Part shown: piece by piece, positions 1 through 8,578 of the stretch
Numbering within the stretch: position 1 is the stretch's first letter
Layout of the letters: each line of letters begins with the position of its first letter
DNA from: an uncultured Formosa sp.
Lineage (GTDB): Bacteria > Bacteroidota > Bacteroidia > Flavobacteriales > Flavobacteriaceae
Length of the DNA stretch: 27,305 nt
Assembly: GCA_902516685.1 (NCBI GenBank)
Contig: CABXZJ010000007.1
Coordinates: forward strand, 12,501-39,805
Direction: 5' to 3'
Position numbers and translations under genes: made by a program
The notes under the pieces: model-generated
What the model saw: only the letters and a program-made list of their open reading frames with translations
Told to the model about the DNA's origin: nothing
The model's database searches: none

Positions 1-173
1 CTTAATTGGACAACTACCTTTGTAATTAGGTTTTCTAATTCAGGTAGTACTTTTTTGACAGCTTTAGGTACCGTTTCGTCTTCGTTGTTAATTGCTGTTA
101 AAAGATTTGAAATAGACTTTGTTTCTAAATGATTATAATGTGAATCTTGTTCGGTTGTTTTTGTAAAGTCCAT
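1..173 (-). CDS. murQ: N-acetylmuramic acid 6-phosphate etherase, N-terminal part (runs off the left edge)
   Basis: Reading leftward from the ATG at 173-171 gives 57 residues before the window ends. They begin MDFTKTTEQDSHYNHLE and continue with INNEDETVPKAV and a VLPELENLI helix. This matches the start of MurQ: the family carries an INxEDxTVPxAVxxxLP signature near residue 30. MurQ is a cytoplasmic SIS-domain enzyme that cleaves the lactyl ether of MurNAc-6-phosphate to give GlcNAc-6-phosphate and D-lactate during peptidoglycan recycling. The SIS domain and catalytic residues lie outside the window, so intactness cannot be judged. It is the last visible gene of a leftward run, 40 bp after the DUF4249 gene, and may be read through from it. 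Identity rests on the N-terminal signature only. Confidence 0.85.
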   Translation of the reverse strand, partial: MDFTKTTEQDSHYNHLETKSISNLLTAINNEDETVPKAVKKVLPELENLITKVVVQL

Positions 174-213
174 GTACAAAAATACTATTTTTAAAATACT
201 TTTATGTTTTCAA

Positions 214-1014
214 CTATTCAATCAATAAGCTTGCACTGAAGGTTTCAGAAATACTAAAATAACCCATCGGATAATGACTTATCTCGGAGGTATTGTATAT
301 ATTACCTCGAACTGAGGTTGGTGTGGTCTTAAAAGGATCACCCCCTTCTTCAGTTTGTTCAATCACTGCGCTCATGAAATTAAAATAAGTTTCATCAGCA
401 CCATGAATAGTTACGAAGGCGGTGTCTCCTGGTTCTAGATCTTCATAGAAATAGGAGAATGTAAAGGCATTACCTTGGTAGAATTCGTCTTTGGTTGCCA
501 AAAAATTATTGTATCCAAAATCAAGGACATAAAAATCTTCTCGGTTTCCGTCATCTGTAAAAGTTACAATTACTTCAATTTCATCTCCTTCAAATAAAGT
601 CTCATCTCCCTGCAATAAGTTGTCAATGGGAGTAGCTGGAATAAGTTGCTCCACAGATGATTCATAAGTTTCTCCATTGTAAAGAATTATAAGCCTATAA
701 TTCACATCAAAATTTGGAGTAAAATCTAAAATATATTGTCCTGGGTTCATAGTATCATGTAAAAATGGATGCGTTATATTATTGTCTACTTCTAAAATTT
801 CGACTTCTGCATCTGTGACCCACTGAATGCTTTCATCATAAAAACCGCCTGTTAGGCTCAATGCTATAACTTGAGGGTTTGAGTTTTCAGGGTTCAATTT
901 TATACGGGCATCAATGCTTAATCGTTCTTCTGCAGTGTTTAAATCTAGTACGATCACATCTTCACAAGAAGTTCCCAAAAAACAAATACTTAAAAACATC
1001 AAAAATCGTTTCAT
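214..1014 (-). CDS. DUF4249 family outer-membrane lipoprotein
   Basis: A 266-residue protein with a lipoprotein signal peptide: a basic start (MKR), a hydrophobic stretch and a Cys at about residue 17 in GTSCEDVIVLDL. The CED-x-I/V-x-LDLN start followed by RLSIDARI is characteristic of DUF4249, a Bacteroidota family of surface or periplasmic lipoproteins of unknown biochemical role. The rest looks like a beta-rich, Ig-like carrier protein and shows no catalytic motif. It begins 3 bp after the TonB-dependent receptor gene stops, so the two are surely co-transcribed. DUF4249 genes are typically found directly after a TonB receptor of this type. By analogy with SusD-like partners it may act with that receptor in uptake or surface display, but this is inference and the substrate is unknown. 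Confidence 0.85.
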   Translation of the reverse strand: MKRFLMFLSICFLGTSCEDVIVLDLNTAEERLSIDARIKLNPENSNPQVIALSLTGGFYDESIQWVTDAEVEILEVDNNITHPFLHDTMNPGQYILDFTPNFDVNYRLIILYNGETYESSVEQLIPATPIDNLLQGDETLFEGDEIEVIVTFTDDGNREDFYVLDFGYNNFLATKDEFYQGNAFTFSYFYEDLEPGDTAFVTIHGADETYFNFMSAVIEQTEEGGDPFKTTPTSVRGNIYNTSEISHYPMGYFSISETFSASLLIE

Positions 1015-1017
1015 GGT

Positions 1018-3378
1018 TTAAAATTTAAAGTTATAAGTTACTGCGCCAATCGCTCCAAAAATGGAGAGCTTGAGTGCTTCATTCTGTCCTGTATCTGTAT
1101 TCTGTCTAAAATTCAATGATTGGGCATTTTTACGGTTGTATAAATTGTAGATACTAAAAACCCATTCGCCGCGCCATCCATTAGTTTTTTCTGGCTTTTG
1201 GATGTATTTCGCGGAAAGATCAAATCTGTGATAAGCTGGTAATCGGCTGGAATTTCGAGCTTCATAGTTTTGGATAACCAAGCCATTGTAAACATATTGT
1301 CCATTGGGGTAGGTAGTGGGTTGTCCTGTTTGGTAAAGGAAATTAGCATTTAATTTCCATTTTTCATTGAGATCATAACTTAAGGTTGTAGAAATATCAT
1401 GTGTTTTATCAAATGGGGTATTATACCACTTTCCATCATTAATACCTGGTTCCGATAGATTTCGACCTTCAGTTTGCTGTTCGGATTTTGAAAGGGTATA
1501 GGCCATCCATCCTTTAAGTCTTCCATTGTTTTTTCTAATTAAAAGTTCCATTCCATAGGACCTTGAACGCCCATTGAGTATAACTTGTTCAATGGCTTTG
1601 TTGGCAATTAAATTAGCTCCATCAATGTAATCAATACGATTTTTGTTTTTTTTGTAATAGGCTTCAATTTCGAAACTGTAATTATTATAATTTTTAAAAT
1701 AGCCCAATGCAATTTGATCTAAAAGCTGTGGTTGGATGTATTTCCCACTGGGGGCCCAAACATCTAGTGGAGTTGGTGTTGTTGTATTTGACAACAAATG
1801 TAAGTACTGTACCATTCTGTTGTAGCTCGCTTTTACAGAACTGTTTTCTTCAAGAAAATAAGAAAAGGCTAATCTTGGCTCAATATTCAAAAATGAAGTT
1901 TCCACACTTCCACTTGATGTATTAATTGTACCGGAAGGGTCTACAGATTCATAAATTTGTAAATCGGGGTTAAAAGTCAAAGCGATATCGTCTACATAAC
2001 GGTTTAACTCATCTTGGCCAAGCCGCAAGAAACTACTAAGTCTTGCGCCATAATTCAGAGATATTTTTTCTGAAACTTGTTGCTTTATGTCTAGATAGAC
2101 CGCATTTTCAAAAGCATTTTTTTGGGTTAATTTTTCTCTGTTTATACCCGAGGTTGGTCTATTGGGTTTAATAATTCCTGGGTTAAAACTATAGTAGGTG
2201 CTGTGTAAGCCGTAATCTAAGCTGTAGCGGTCATTAAGATATTGTTTCAAATCGAATTTGATATTCATATTCTGTATGCCCGAGTTCCATTCAAATCCTA
2301 CAAAATTTAAATCCAAACCGTAATAATAATCGGAATAAATCAAGGACAAATTTGAAAACAATTGATCTGAAAATAAATGATTCCAACGAAAATTAACCAC
2401 CGTATTTCCATAAGTATTTTCAAAACTATTTGACACATTAAATACATCCCGTCCAAAATAAGCGGACAAATAAATCTTGTTATCCACATCTAAGCTATAA
2501 CTTAACTTGGTATTTAAGTCATAGAAATAGGCAATATTATCAATGTCAAAAAGAGGTAAAAAGAAATGGGCGTAGGTAGAGCGCCCACCAAATAAAAAAG
2601 ATCCTTTTTCTTTTTCTAACGGCCCTTCCAATAAAATACGACTTGCTACCAAACCAATCCCACCATTAAGGTGGAATTCGTTTTTATTGCCTTCTTTTTG
2701 ATAGATATCTAAGACAGAAGACACCCGTCCTCCGTATTTTGAAGGAATACCACCTTTATAGAGTTTCAAGTTTTTAATGGCATCAGGATTAAAGACCGAA
2801 AAAAAACCAAACAAGTGAGAAGAATTAAACAAAGTTGCCTCGTCTAATAAAATCAAGTTTTGATCGTTAGAACCTCCACGAACGTTAAAGCCTCCAGTTC
2901 CTTCCCCACCGTTGGAAATTCCAGGGAGTAAAGTAATTGCTTTAACGACATCTGCTTCGCCAAATACTACAGGAATTTGTTTGATGGTATTTGCGTTTAA
3001 GGCATTGACACTCATTTGAGGGGTTTTGATTTTTACACGTTCTAAATCAGTTTCTAATACAATTTCATCAAGTGTATCTATAGCTGCACCTAAAATAAAA
3101 TTTCGAGTCAGATTTTGATTTAAAATAATAATTTCAGTAAGTGTACTATAGCCAAGGTAGCTTACTGTAAGGCTATAGGTTCCTTTTGGCAGTGTAATTG
3201 AATAAAAGCCATATTCGTTGGAAATAGTTCCAGTGTTTAGTTCTGGGAAAATCACATTGGCTCCAATTAAGGTTTCTTGTCCTTTACTTTCGTATATAGA
3301 ACCACTTAATGTAAATTGATTTTGAGAGAACCCAAATAATGAAAAAAGAAATAGTAAGGGAATTAAGCGGGTAGGCAT
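1018..3378 (-). CDS. TonB-dependent outer-membrane receptor with N-terminal carboxypeptidase-like regulatory domain
   Basis: A 786-residue outer-membrane receptor. Residues 1-19 form a Sec signal peptide (MPTRLIPLLFLFSLFGFSQ). Residues about 22-95 are a CarboxypepD_reg-like Ig fold (GANV, TGTISNEYGFYSITLPKGTYSLTVSYLGY). Residues about 120-225 form the plug (VKAITLLPGISNGGEGTGGFNVRGGSNDQNLILLDE, split here only by its LLPG and FNVRGG signatures). The remainder is a beta-barrel rich in aromatic, alternating strands and ends in Phe, as expected for BAM-assembled proteins. It would take up a ligand using TonB-ExbBD energy. The ligand cannot be read from sequence, and no SusD-type partner is present, only the DUF4249 lipoprotein downstream. 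Length is normal for a small Bacteroidota receptor. There is a 77 bp gap to icd upstream and no recognisable -7 box there. Confidence 0.9.
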   Translation of the reverse strand: MPTRLIPLLFLFSLFGFSQNQFTLSGSIYESKGQETLIGANVIFPELNTGTISNEYGFYSITLPKGTYSLTVSYLGYSTLTEIIILNQNLTRNFILGAAIDTLDEIVLETDLERVKIKTPQMSVNALNANTIKQIPVVFGEADVVKAITLLPGISNGGEGTGGFNVRGGSNDQNLILLDEATLFNSSHLFGFFSVFNPDAIKNLKLYKGGIPSKYGGRVSSVLDIYQKEGNKNEFHLNGGIGLVASRILLEGPLEKEKGSFLFGGRSTYAHFFLPLFDIDNIAYFYDLNTKLSYSLDVDNKIYLSAYFGRDVFNVSNSFENTYGNTVVNFRWNHLFSDQLFSNLSLIYSDYYYGLDLNFVGFEWNSGIQNMNIKFDLKQYLNDRYSLDYGLHSTYYSFNPGIIKPNRPTSGINREKLTQKNAFENAVYLDIKQQVSEKISLNYGARLSSFLRLGQDELNRYVDDIALTFNPDLQIYESVDPSGTINTSSGSVETSFLNIEPRLAFSYFLEENSSVKASYNRMVQYLHLLSNTTTPTPLDVWAPSGKYIQPQLLDQIALGYFKNYNNYSFEIEAYYKKNKNRIDYIDGANLIANKAIEQVILNGRSRSYGMELLIRKNNGRLKGWMAYTLSKSEQQTEGRNLSEPGINDGKWYNTPFDKTHDISTTLSYDLNEKWKLNANFLYQTGQPTTYPNGQYVYNGLVIQNYEARNSSRLPAYHRFDLSAKYIQKPEKTNGWRGEWVFSIYNLYNRKNAQSLNFRQNTDTGQNEALKLSIFGAIGAVTYNFKF

Positions 3379-3455
3379 AGAATAATCTTTTACTTAATAA
3401 AATTAAACAAAAAAGGAATTTTCTAAGACGCCTTTAACATAACTTTGATGATTAT

Positions 3456-5669
3456 TTATTGATCTAAAATAGCATTCAAAGTTTCACTTGGACGCATGGC
3501 TTTTTGTATTTTATATTCATTGGGTAAGTAGTAGCCTCCAATATCGATGGATTGGCCTTGAACCGAAATAAGTTCTTCGATTATTTTACCCTCATTTGAT
3601 TTGAGTTGGTTATAAGTGTTTTTAAAAGCCAACTTAAGTTCTAAATCTTCATCTTGGTTTGCAAGCGCTTCAGCCCAAAAAAGCGCTAAATAAAAATGAC
3701 TACCTCGATTGTCGAGTTCTTTTACTTTTCTTGAGGGCGATTTTTTTTCTAGTAAAAAGTGTTCAGTTGCATCATCTAATGCTGCTCCTATAATAGCGGC
3801 TTTCGGGTGGTTATGTACTTGACTGAAGTGTTCTAAGGATACAGCCAATGCTAAAAATTCCCCAAGCGAATCCCAACGCAAGTGATTTTCATCTAAAAAT
3901 TGTTCAACATGTTTTGGAGCAGATCCACCAGCACCAGTTTCAAATAATCCACCCCCATTCATGAGCGGAACAATTGAAAGCATTTTAGCACTAGTTCCCA
4001 CTTCAAGGATTGGGAATAGATCGGTAAGATAATCTCTTAAAACATTCCCTGTCACCGATATGGTATCCAAACCATTTTTAAGTCGTTCTAATGTGAAATG
4101 AGTTGCTTCTAAAGGGGATAAAATTTTAAAATCAAGATCAGATATGTCGTAATCACTTATATATAGATTTACTTTTTTTATGAGCTCTGAATCATGTGCA
4201 CGATTTTCATCTAACCAAAAAACGGCTGGTGTTTGAGATGCTCGCGCACGGGTAACTGCTAATTTTACCCAGTCTTGAATCGGTGCATCTTTGACTTGAC
4301 ACATCCGCCAAATATCTCCTTTTTTAACTTTGTGTGAGGTGTATATGGTTCCATCTTTACCAATGACTTCAACAATACCATCTACATCAATTTCAAAAGT
4401 TTTGTCATGAGATCCATATTCTTCTGCTTTTTGAGCCATCAAACCTACATTAGGTACGGTACCCATTGTAGCTGGATTAAAAGCGCCGTATTTTTTGCAA
4501 AAGTCTATAGTTGCTGTATAAATACTTGCATAGCTACTATCTGGAATGATGGCCTTGGTGTCTTGTTTGAAGCCTTTTGCATTATATAATTTACCCGAAT
4601 TCCGAATCATGGCTGGCATGGAGGCATCAATAATGACATCACTTGGTACGTGTAAATTGTTAATTCCTTTTTCGAAATTTACCATGGCTAAATCAGGTCC
4701 GTTCTCTAGTGCTTTGTTAAACGCCATTTCAATTTCGCTACGCTTTTCGGAATCTAACTTTTTTAGTTTATCTAAAATATTTTCATAGCCATTGTTGGGG
4801 TTAACGCCAATTTGTTCAAATTCAGTTTTATAGTTTTCAAAAACATCTGAAAAAAATAGTCGAATAACATGTCCAAAAATGATAGGGTCACTTACTTTCA
4901 TCATGGTTGCTTTCATATGTAAAGAGAGCAATACTCCAGAGGCTTTGGCTTCCTCTATTTGTTTTTTTAAGAATACTTTTAGAGCACTAACCTCCATCAA
5001 ACTTGCATCAAAAATCTCTTTGTCTAAAAGTTTTATACCTTCCTTTAAAGTCGTTTTTTTATCTGCACCATTACTGTGAACAATACGAACAGTCGTTGCG
5101 TTTTTTAAGGTTACGGATTGTTCGTTGTGCGCAAAGTCCCCCCATTCCATGCTGGCAACATGGGTTTTGGAATCAGATTTCCATTCTCCCATGCTGTGAG
5201 GATTTTTTTTTGCATAGTTTTTTACAGCTTTTGGGGCACGACGGTCTGAATTACCTTCCCGTAGTACAGGATTTACGGCACTTCCTTTAATTTTATCGTA
5301 GCGATTTTTTATTTGTTGTTGTTCATCACTTTGTGGCTGTTCGGGGTATTTTGGGAGGGTGTAGCCATGAGACTGAAGTTCTGTAATGGCTTCCTTAAGC
5401 TGTGGTAATGAGGCACTAATATTTGGTAATTTTATCACATTTGCTTCTGGGGTTTTGACTAGGTTACCCAGGCTTTTAAGTGCATCTTCAATAGGTTCTT
5501 TTTTTGAAATATATTCTGGAAAAGCGGACAGTATTCTTGCAGCTAATGATATATTTTTGGTTTCTATAGATATACCATACGGCTCCAAAAATGAGGCGAC
5601 AATGGGCAGAAAAGATCTAGAGGCTAATGCAGGTGCTTCATCAGTAATAGTGTATATAATTTGAGCCAT
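3456..5669 (-). CDS. icd: Isocitrate dehydrogenase (NADP+), monomeric type
   Basis: A 737-residue protein, the usual size of monomeric IDH (IDH-II, about 740 residues), which oxidatively decarboxylates isocitrate to 2-oxoglutarate with NADP+ in the TCA cycle. The sequence is conserved from end to end. It has [17 protein letters not shown] at the start and the [14 protein letters not shown] and [18 protein letters not shown] segments. It also has [16 protein letters not shown], and then [25 protein letters not shown] followed by a glycine-rich [18 protein letters not shown] (quoted in pieces). The last part, with its VLRDYL and GTSAKM residues, contributes to cofactor and metal-isocitrate binding in the family. 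The enzyme is cytoplasmic and unrelated in sequence to the dimeric IDH of E. coli. A TATATTTG -7 box lies about 54 bp upstream, so it is probably a single-gene transcript. Confidence 0.97.
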   Translation of the reverse strand: MAQIIYTITDEAPALASRSFLPIVASFLEPYGISIETKNISLAARILSAFPEYISKKEPIEDALKSLGNLVKTPEANVIKLPNISASLPQLKEAITELQSHGYTLPKYPEQPQSDEQQQIKNRYDKIKGSAVNPVLREGNSDRRAPKAVKNYAKKNPHSMGEWKSDSKTHVASMEWGDFAHNEQSVTLKNATTVRIVHSNGADKKTTLKEGIKLLDKEIFDASLMEVSALKVFLKKQIEEAKASGVLLSLHMKATMMKVSDPIIFGHVIRLFFSDVFENYKTEFEQIGVNPNNGYENILDKLKKLDSEKRSEIEMAFNKALENGPDLAMVNFEKGINNLHVPSDVIIDASMPAMIRNSGKLYNAKGFKQDTKAIIPDSSYASIYTATIDFCKKYGAFNPATMGTVPNVGLMAQKAEEYGSHDKTFEIDVDGIVEVIGKDGTIYTSHKVKKGDIWRMCQVKDAPIQDWVKLAVTRARASQTPAVFWLDENRAHDSELIKKVNLYISDYDISDLDFKILSPLEATHFTLERLKNGLDTISVTGNVLRDYLTDLFPILEVGTSAKMLSIVPLMNGGGLFETGAGGSAPKHVEQFLDENHLRWDSLGEFLALAVSLEHFSQVHNHPKAAIIGAALDDATEHFLLEKKSPSRKVKELDNRGSHFYLALFWAEALANQDEDLELKLAFKNTYNQLKSNEGKIIEELISVQGQSIDIGGYYLPNEYKIQKAMRPSETLNAILDQ

Positions 5670-5722
5670 ATAATAAGCTTTTTACAGGTTGATTTTTTCT
5701 GTTACATATTTTAGAAAGCTTT

Positions 5723-5730
5723 CAAATATA
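5723..5730 (-). promoter_or_regulatory. Predicted -7 promoter box for icd
   Basis: The leftward strand reads TATATTTG here, a perfect match to the Bacteroidota -7 consensus TAnnTTTG. No clear TTG -33 element is present at the usual 19-21 bp spacing. Transcription would begin about 50 nt before the icd ATG. Confidence 0.5.
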
Positions 5731-5834
5731 TTAAAAACCCCACTATTAAGAGTTTAAATAACAAATGAATTTTAACATTTTGACAACAATCCGATTTGGG
5801 ATCTCTTTTTTTGACAAAATGATAAATTTTCAAT

Positions 5835-5860
5835 AAAAAAACGCTGTTAAAAACAGCGCT
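5835..5860 (-). terminator. Rho-independent terminator of rplS
   Basis: On the leftward strand a 7-bp perfect stem, CGCTGTT / AACAGCG (5842-5848 with 5852-5858), encloses a 3-nt loop and is followed directly by a run of seven T (5835-5841 as A on the + strand). It lies about 28 bp after the rplS stop codon and separates rplS from icd. Confidence 0.85.
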
Positions 5861-5887
5861 TTGTTAAAATTAATTATTGCGAAATAA

Positions 5888-6238
5888 TTACTTAGTACGT
5901 TCTTTAATTCTAGCTTTTTTACCAGTTAATTCTCTAAAATAGAAGATACGTGCACGGCGTACTTTTCCTCGTTTATTAATTTCTATTTTTTGTAGAGCAG
6001 GCATATTAATTGGGAAAATTCTCTCAACTCCTGTAGTACCAGACATTTTTCTTATTGTGAATGTTTCAGATGATCCACTGCCTCTTCTTTGTAACACAAC
6101 TCCACGAAAAAACTGAGTTCTAACCTTTTGTCCTTCCCGAATTTCATAATAAACAGTTATTGTGTCTCCAGAAGAAAAGTCTGGAAAGTCTTTTTTTGTA
6201 ACAAATTCGTCTTGAACAAATTTAATTAAGGATTCCAT
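5888..6238 (-). CDS. rplS: 50S ribosomal protein L19 (bL19)
   Basis: A 116-residue protein, full length for bL19, which sits at the interface of the 30S and 50S ribosomal subunits. Typical segments are FSSGDTITVYYEIREGQKVRTQFFRGVVLQ (quoted as two motifs: GDTITVYY and RTQFFRGVVLQRRG), SETFTIRKMSGTTGVERIFP and the basic C-terminus KRGKVRRARIFYFRELTGKKARIKE. It lies 115 bp downstream of trmD in the same direction. The trmD-rplS order is common in bacteria, but here rplS has its own strong promoter, a structured 65-nt leader and its own terminator, so it can be expressed independently. Product identity is beyond doubt. Confidence 0.98.
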   Translation of the reverse strand: MESLIKFVQDEFVTKKDFPDFSSGDTITVYYEIREGQKVRTQFFRGVVLQRRGSGSSETFTIRKMSGTTGVERIFPINMPALQKIEINKRGKVRRARIFYFRELTGKKARIKERTK

Positions 6239-6259
6239 GATTATTTTTTTTGTTTTTTT

Positions 6260-6295
6260 GAAGCAACATGTACGGATATCGCTAGAGGTTGGTTC
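6260..6295 (-). promoter_or_regulatory. Candidate L19 mRNA leader hairpin
   Basis: In the 65-nt rplS leader the leftward strand carries GAACCAAC (6295-6288) and GTTGCTTC (6267-6260), which pair as an 8-bp stem with one C-C mismatch. The enclosed 20 nt can form a small inner hairpin (CG-ATATC-CG). The element ends 21 nt before the rplS ATG. Ribosomal protein leaders that bind their own product are well known, and from memory a flavobacterial L19 leader class has been proposed by comparative genomics. Assignment to it is inference. Confidence 0.45.
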
Positions 6296-6306
6296 AAAAT
6301 AGTCAG

Positions 6307-6336
6307 CAAATATAAGTAATAATTAAATTATTGCAA
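6307..6336 (-). promoter_or_regulatory. rplS promoter (-33 TTG and -7 TATATTTG)
   Basis: On the leftward strand TTG (6336-6334) is separated by 19 bp from TATATTTG (6314-6307). Both boxes and the spacing fit the Bacteroidota housekeeping sigma consensus (TTG, N19-21, TAnnTTTG). This is the best complete promoter in the window. The start would be near 6303, leaving a leader of about 65 nt. Confidence 0.7.
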
Positions 6337-6353
6337 TTAAAAATTGAATTTTG

Positions 6354-7028
6354 TTATTTTAATAAATTTGGTCTTTTGTTTTTAGTTAGTTCATAAGCTT
6401 TTTTTTCTCTCCATTTTTCAATTTCAGAAAAATTACCACTTAACAATATTTTAGGTACTTCCCAATCATTATAACTCTTAGGTCGAGTGTAAATAGGTGG
6501 TGCTAAAAGTTTGTCTTGAAATGAATCGGTTAGAGCTGAAGTTTCGTTACCCAAAACACCAGGAATTAAACGAATAATGGAATCACATAGAACTGCAGCT
6601 CCAAGCTCACCCCCTGAAAGCACATAATCTCCAATGGAAATTTCTTTAGAAATAATAAAATCTCTGACCCGTTGATCTACCCCTTTATAATGTCCACACA
6701 AAATGATTATATTTCCTTTTAAAGATAATTGATTTGCCATGGATTGGTCTAGAAGTTCCCCATCAGGGGACATATAAATAACTTCCTCATAATCACGTTC
6801 AGATTTTAATTTTTTGATGCACTTATGAATGGGTTCGATGGTCATCACCATTCCAGCACCTCCACCATATTGATAGTCATCGATAGATTTGTAATTATCT
6901 GTCGTATAGTCTCTTAGGTTATGCAACACTATGTTTACAATTTTAGCATCAATGGCACGCTTAAGGATTGAGGCTTCAAAAGGACTTTTTAGTAATTCAG
7001 GAACTACACTAATGATATCGATGCGCAT
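6354..7028 (-). CDS. trmD: tRNA (guanine(37)-N1)-methyltransferase
   Basis: A 224-residue SPOUT-class enzyme that uses SAM to methylate G37 next to the anticodon of tRNAs, preventing +1 frameshifting. The start MRIDIISVVPELL is typical, followed by DDYQYGGGAGMVM. The trefoil-knot SAM site is present: ILCGHYKGVDQRV and EISIGDYVLSGGELGA, then the substrate loop DSFQDKLLAPPIYTRP. Length is normal. It lies 30 bp after the HtrA gene and 115 bp before rplS, all in the same direction. A -7 box sits so close to its start codon that a transcript from it would be leaderless or nearly so. Read-through from the HtrA gene is equally possible. Confidence 0.97.
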   Translation of the reverse strand: MRIDIISVVPELLKSPFEASILKRAIDAKIVNIVLHNLRDYTTDNYKSIDDYQYGGGAGMVMTIEPIHKCIKKLKSERDYEEVIYMSPDGELLDQSMANQLSLKGNIIILCGHYKGVDQRVRDFIISKEISIGDYVLSGGELGAAVLCDSIIRLIPGVLGNETSALTDSFQDKLLAPPIYTRPKSYNDWEVPKILLSGNFSEIEKWREKKAYELTKNKRPNLLK

Positions 7029-7032
7029 ATCA

Positions 7033-7040
7033 CAAAAATA
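7033..7040 (-). promoter_or_regulatory. Predicted -7 box giving a leaderless trmD mRNA
   Basis: The leftward strand reads TATTTTTG (7040-7033), then TGAT, then the trmD ATG (7028). With the usual start 4-7 nt after the box, the message would begin at or within 1-3 nt of the start codon. A TTG-type -33 box is not evident. Confidence 0.4.
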
Positions 7041-7058
7041 TACTTTTTATTTATTTAA

Positions 7059-8456
7059 TTATCGAAAGCGATACACCATTTTTTCCCCATTATTTTTTAG
7101 AATTGAAATTCGGTTGACTCTATCTGAATTATTGGCCAGAGCTTTTTTAACATCAGCAATAGAATTTACTTTTAGATCGTTAATTGAAATAATTAGACTT
7201 CCTTTATCAACGCCATCCGAAATCCATTCTTCTTTGTAATAGTCGGATAAATCTTGTAATTCTAGACCATAGTCACTTCCTAGCTTTTTTAGTTCTGTGC
7301 TGTTAAGTTCGCGAAGTGTTCCAATAATAGGGATATATATGGTTGTTAGCTTCTCAAGTTTTACATTCAGTGTTTTTATTTTATCATCTCTAAGAAAGCT
7401 TACCTCAACAACGTCGTTGGGATTTTTTGTATTTAAAAAACCTTTTAAATCTGAAAATTTAGAAATTTTAATTCCATTGATACTTTTTATGATGTCACCC
7501 TTTTTAATTCCAGAAATATCTGCCCCACTTTGTTCTTGTACATCACTTACGTAAAATCCTTCTGTATCATTCACTCCAAGTTTTTCTGAAATTTTACTAT
7601 TCAGTTCTTGGCCTGTAACCCCTAAAATACCATTTTGTACATTACCGTACTCAAGAATGTCCTCAATAACTTTTCTAGCAATATTGCTAGGTACAGCAAA
7701 AGAATATCCTATGTACGATCCTGTTTGTGAGGATATAGCAGTATTAATTCCGATCAAATCACCAAAAATATTGACAAGTGCTCCACCTGAATTTCCTGGG
7801 TTAACAGCAGCATCGGTTTGTATAAAAGACTGAGTATTTCTGCCTGTAAGATCTCTTGATTTTGCACTTATAATTCCTGCAGTAACTGTAGAGTTTAGAT
7901 TAAAAGGATTTCCAACTGCTAAGACCCATTCTCCAACTTTAGTGTTGTTGCTATCTCCAAATGTGGTGTAGTCAAAATCCTCATCCCCATCAATTTTTAG
8001 AAGAGCAATATCTGTTGTTGGGTCAGCTCCAATAAGTTCAGCGCTGTACGTTTTGTTGTCATTTGTAGTTACCTCTATAGATTGTGCACCTTGAACTACA
8101 TGATTGTTGGTTACAATATAGCCATCTGGAGCGATAATTACCCCAGAGCCAGTTCCAACTTGTGCACGGCCTTGAGGACGTCCAAAAAATAAATCTTCAA
8201 AGCTAGTATAACCTTCGCTTAAGGTTGTATTTTTAACGTGGACTACCGCATGTAGTGTTTTTTCAGCAGCTAATGTAAAATCAACATTGCTACCACCAAC
8301 TGGATTTGATGTGTAATTTACTGGAAGCTCAATAGGGGATTTTTTGAATTCGCCATTTTGACTCATGAATTTAGGTTGTAACCATTGAGTATATGCGAAA
8401 AGTGCCAAAGCTCCACCTAAAGCGGATATGCTTACAAAAGATAGGAATTTTTTCAT
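7059..8456 (-). CDS. Periplasmic serine protease, HtrA/DegP (Do) family
   Basis: A 465-residue envelope protease and chaperone that degrades or refolds misfolded periplasmic proteins. Residues 1-24 look like a signal peptide or membrane anchor (MKKFLSFVSISALGGALALF). The trypsin-like domain has the full catalytic triad: His119 in IVTNNHVV, Asp149 in PTTDIALLKI and Ser223 in VNPGNSGGALV. A first PDZ domain at about 275-365 follows (GILGV, SGADISGIKKGDIIKSING) and a second, more divergent one at about 380-465 (DKGSLIISINDLKV). The loop after FGRPQGRAQVGTGSG is the usual LA-loop region. It is divergent from dapF across a 122 bp gap. A TAAATTTG box lies about 18 bp upstream of its start. Degradative versus regulatory function cannot be told from sequence. 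Confidence 0.95.
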   Translation of the reverse strand: MKKFLSFVSISALGGALALFAYTQWLQPKFMSQNGEFKKSPIELPVNYTSNPVGGSNVDFTLAAEKTLHAVVHVKNTTLSEGYTSFEDLFFGRPQGRAQVGTGSGVIIAPDGYIVTNNHVVQGAQSIEVTTNDNKTYSAELIGADPTTDIALLKIDGDEDFDYTTFGDSNNTKVGEWVLAVGNPFNLNSTVTAGIISAKSRDLTGRNTQSFIQTDAAVNPGNSGGALVNIFGDLIGINTAISSQTGSYIGYSFAVPSNIARKVIEDILEYGNVQNGILGVTGQELNSKISEKLGVNDTEGFYVSDVQEQSGADISGIKKGDIIKSINGIKISKFSDLKGFLNTKNPNDVVEVSFLRDDKIKTLNVKLEKLTTIYIPIIGTLRELNSTELKKLGSDYGLELQDLSDYYKEEWISDGVDKGSLIISINDLKVNSIADVKKALANNSDRVNRISILKNNGEKMVYRFR

Positions 8457-8473
8457 AATCTTGATGTTTAGTT

Positions 8474-8481
8474 CAAATTTA
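8474..8481 (-). promoter_or_regulatory. Predicted -7 box for the HtrA-family protease gene
   Basis: The leftward strand reads TAAATTTG, which fits TAnnTTTG, 17 bp before the ATG at 8456. The expected leader is about 12 nt. No clear -33 TTG is visible. Confidence 0.4.
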
Positions 8482-8562
8482 TAACAATAATATTAATTTT
8501 TAGTAAGTGATTTATTAAAATTAAATGACACTTTACAGTTTACACTTCCATGTAAATATTAT

Positions 8563-8570
8563 TATATTTG
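8563..8570 (+). promoter_or_regulatory. Predicted -7 box for dapF, almost on top of the start codon
   Basis: TATATTTG, a perfect TAnnTTTG match, ends 8 nt before the dapF ATG (8579). The transcript would have a leader of only about 1-5 nt. An out-of-frame ATG at 8572-8574 opens a five-codon frame that closes just after the dapF start. Confidence 0.5.
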
Positions 8571-8578
8571 CATGGCAA

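Noticed and set aside
5003..5290. Open frame on the + strand opposite icd (also similar ones at 4546, 5386, 6931 and 7297)
   Set aside because: They are antisense to strongly conserved coding sequence, have no family features and look like chance open frames.
5778..5817. Two copies of TTTTGACAA 31 bp apart upstream of icd, resembling -35 boxes or operators
   Set aside because: Bacteroidota housekeeping promoters do not use TTGACA, no partner -10 is present, and two short AT-rich words can recur by chance.
8525..8578. An 18-residue N-terminal extension of dapF from an upstream ATG
   Set aside because: The stretch contains the TATATTTG promoter box and has no counterpart in DapF, which begins a few residues before KYQATGNDF.
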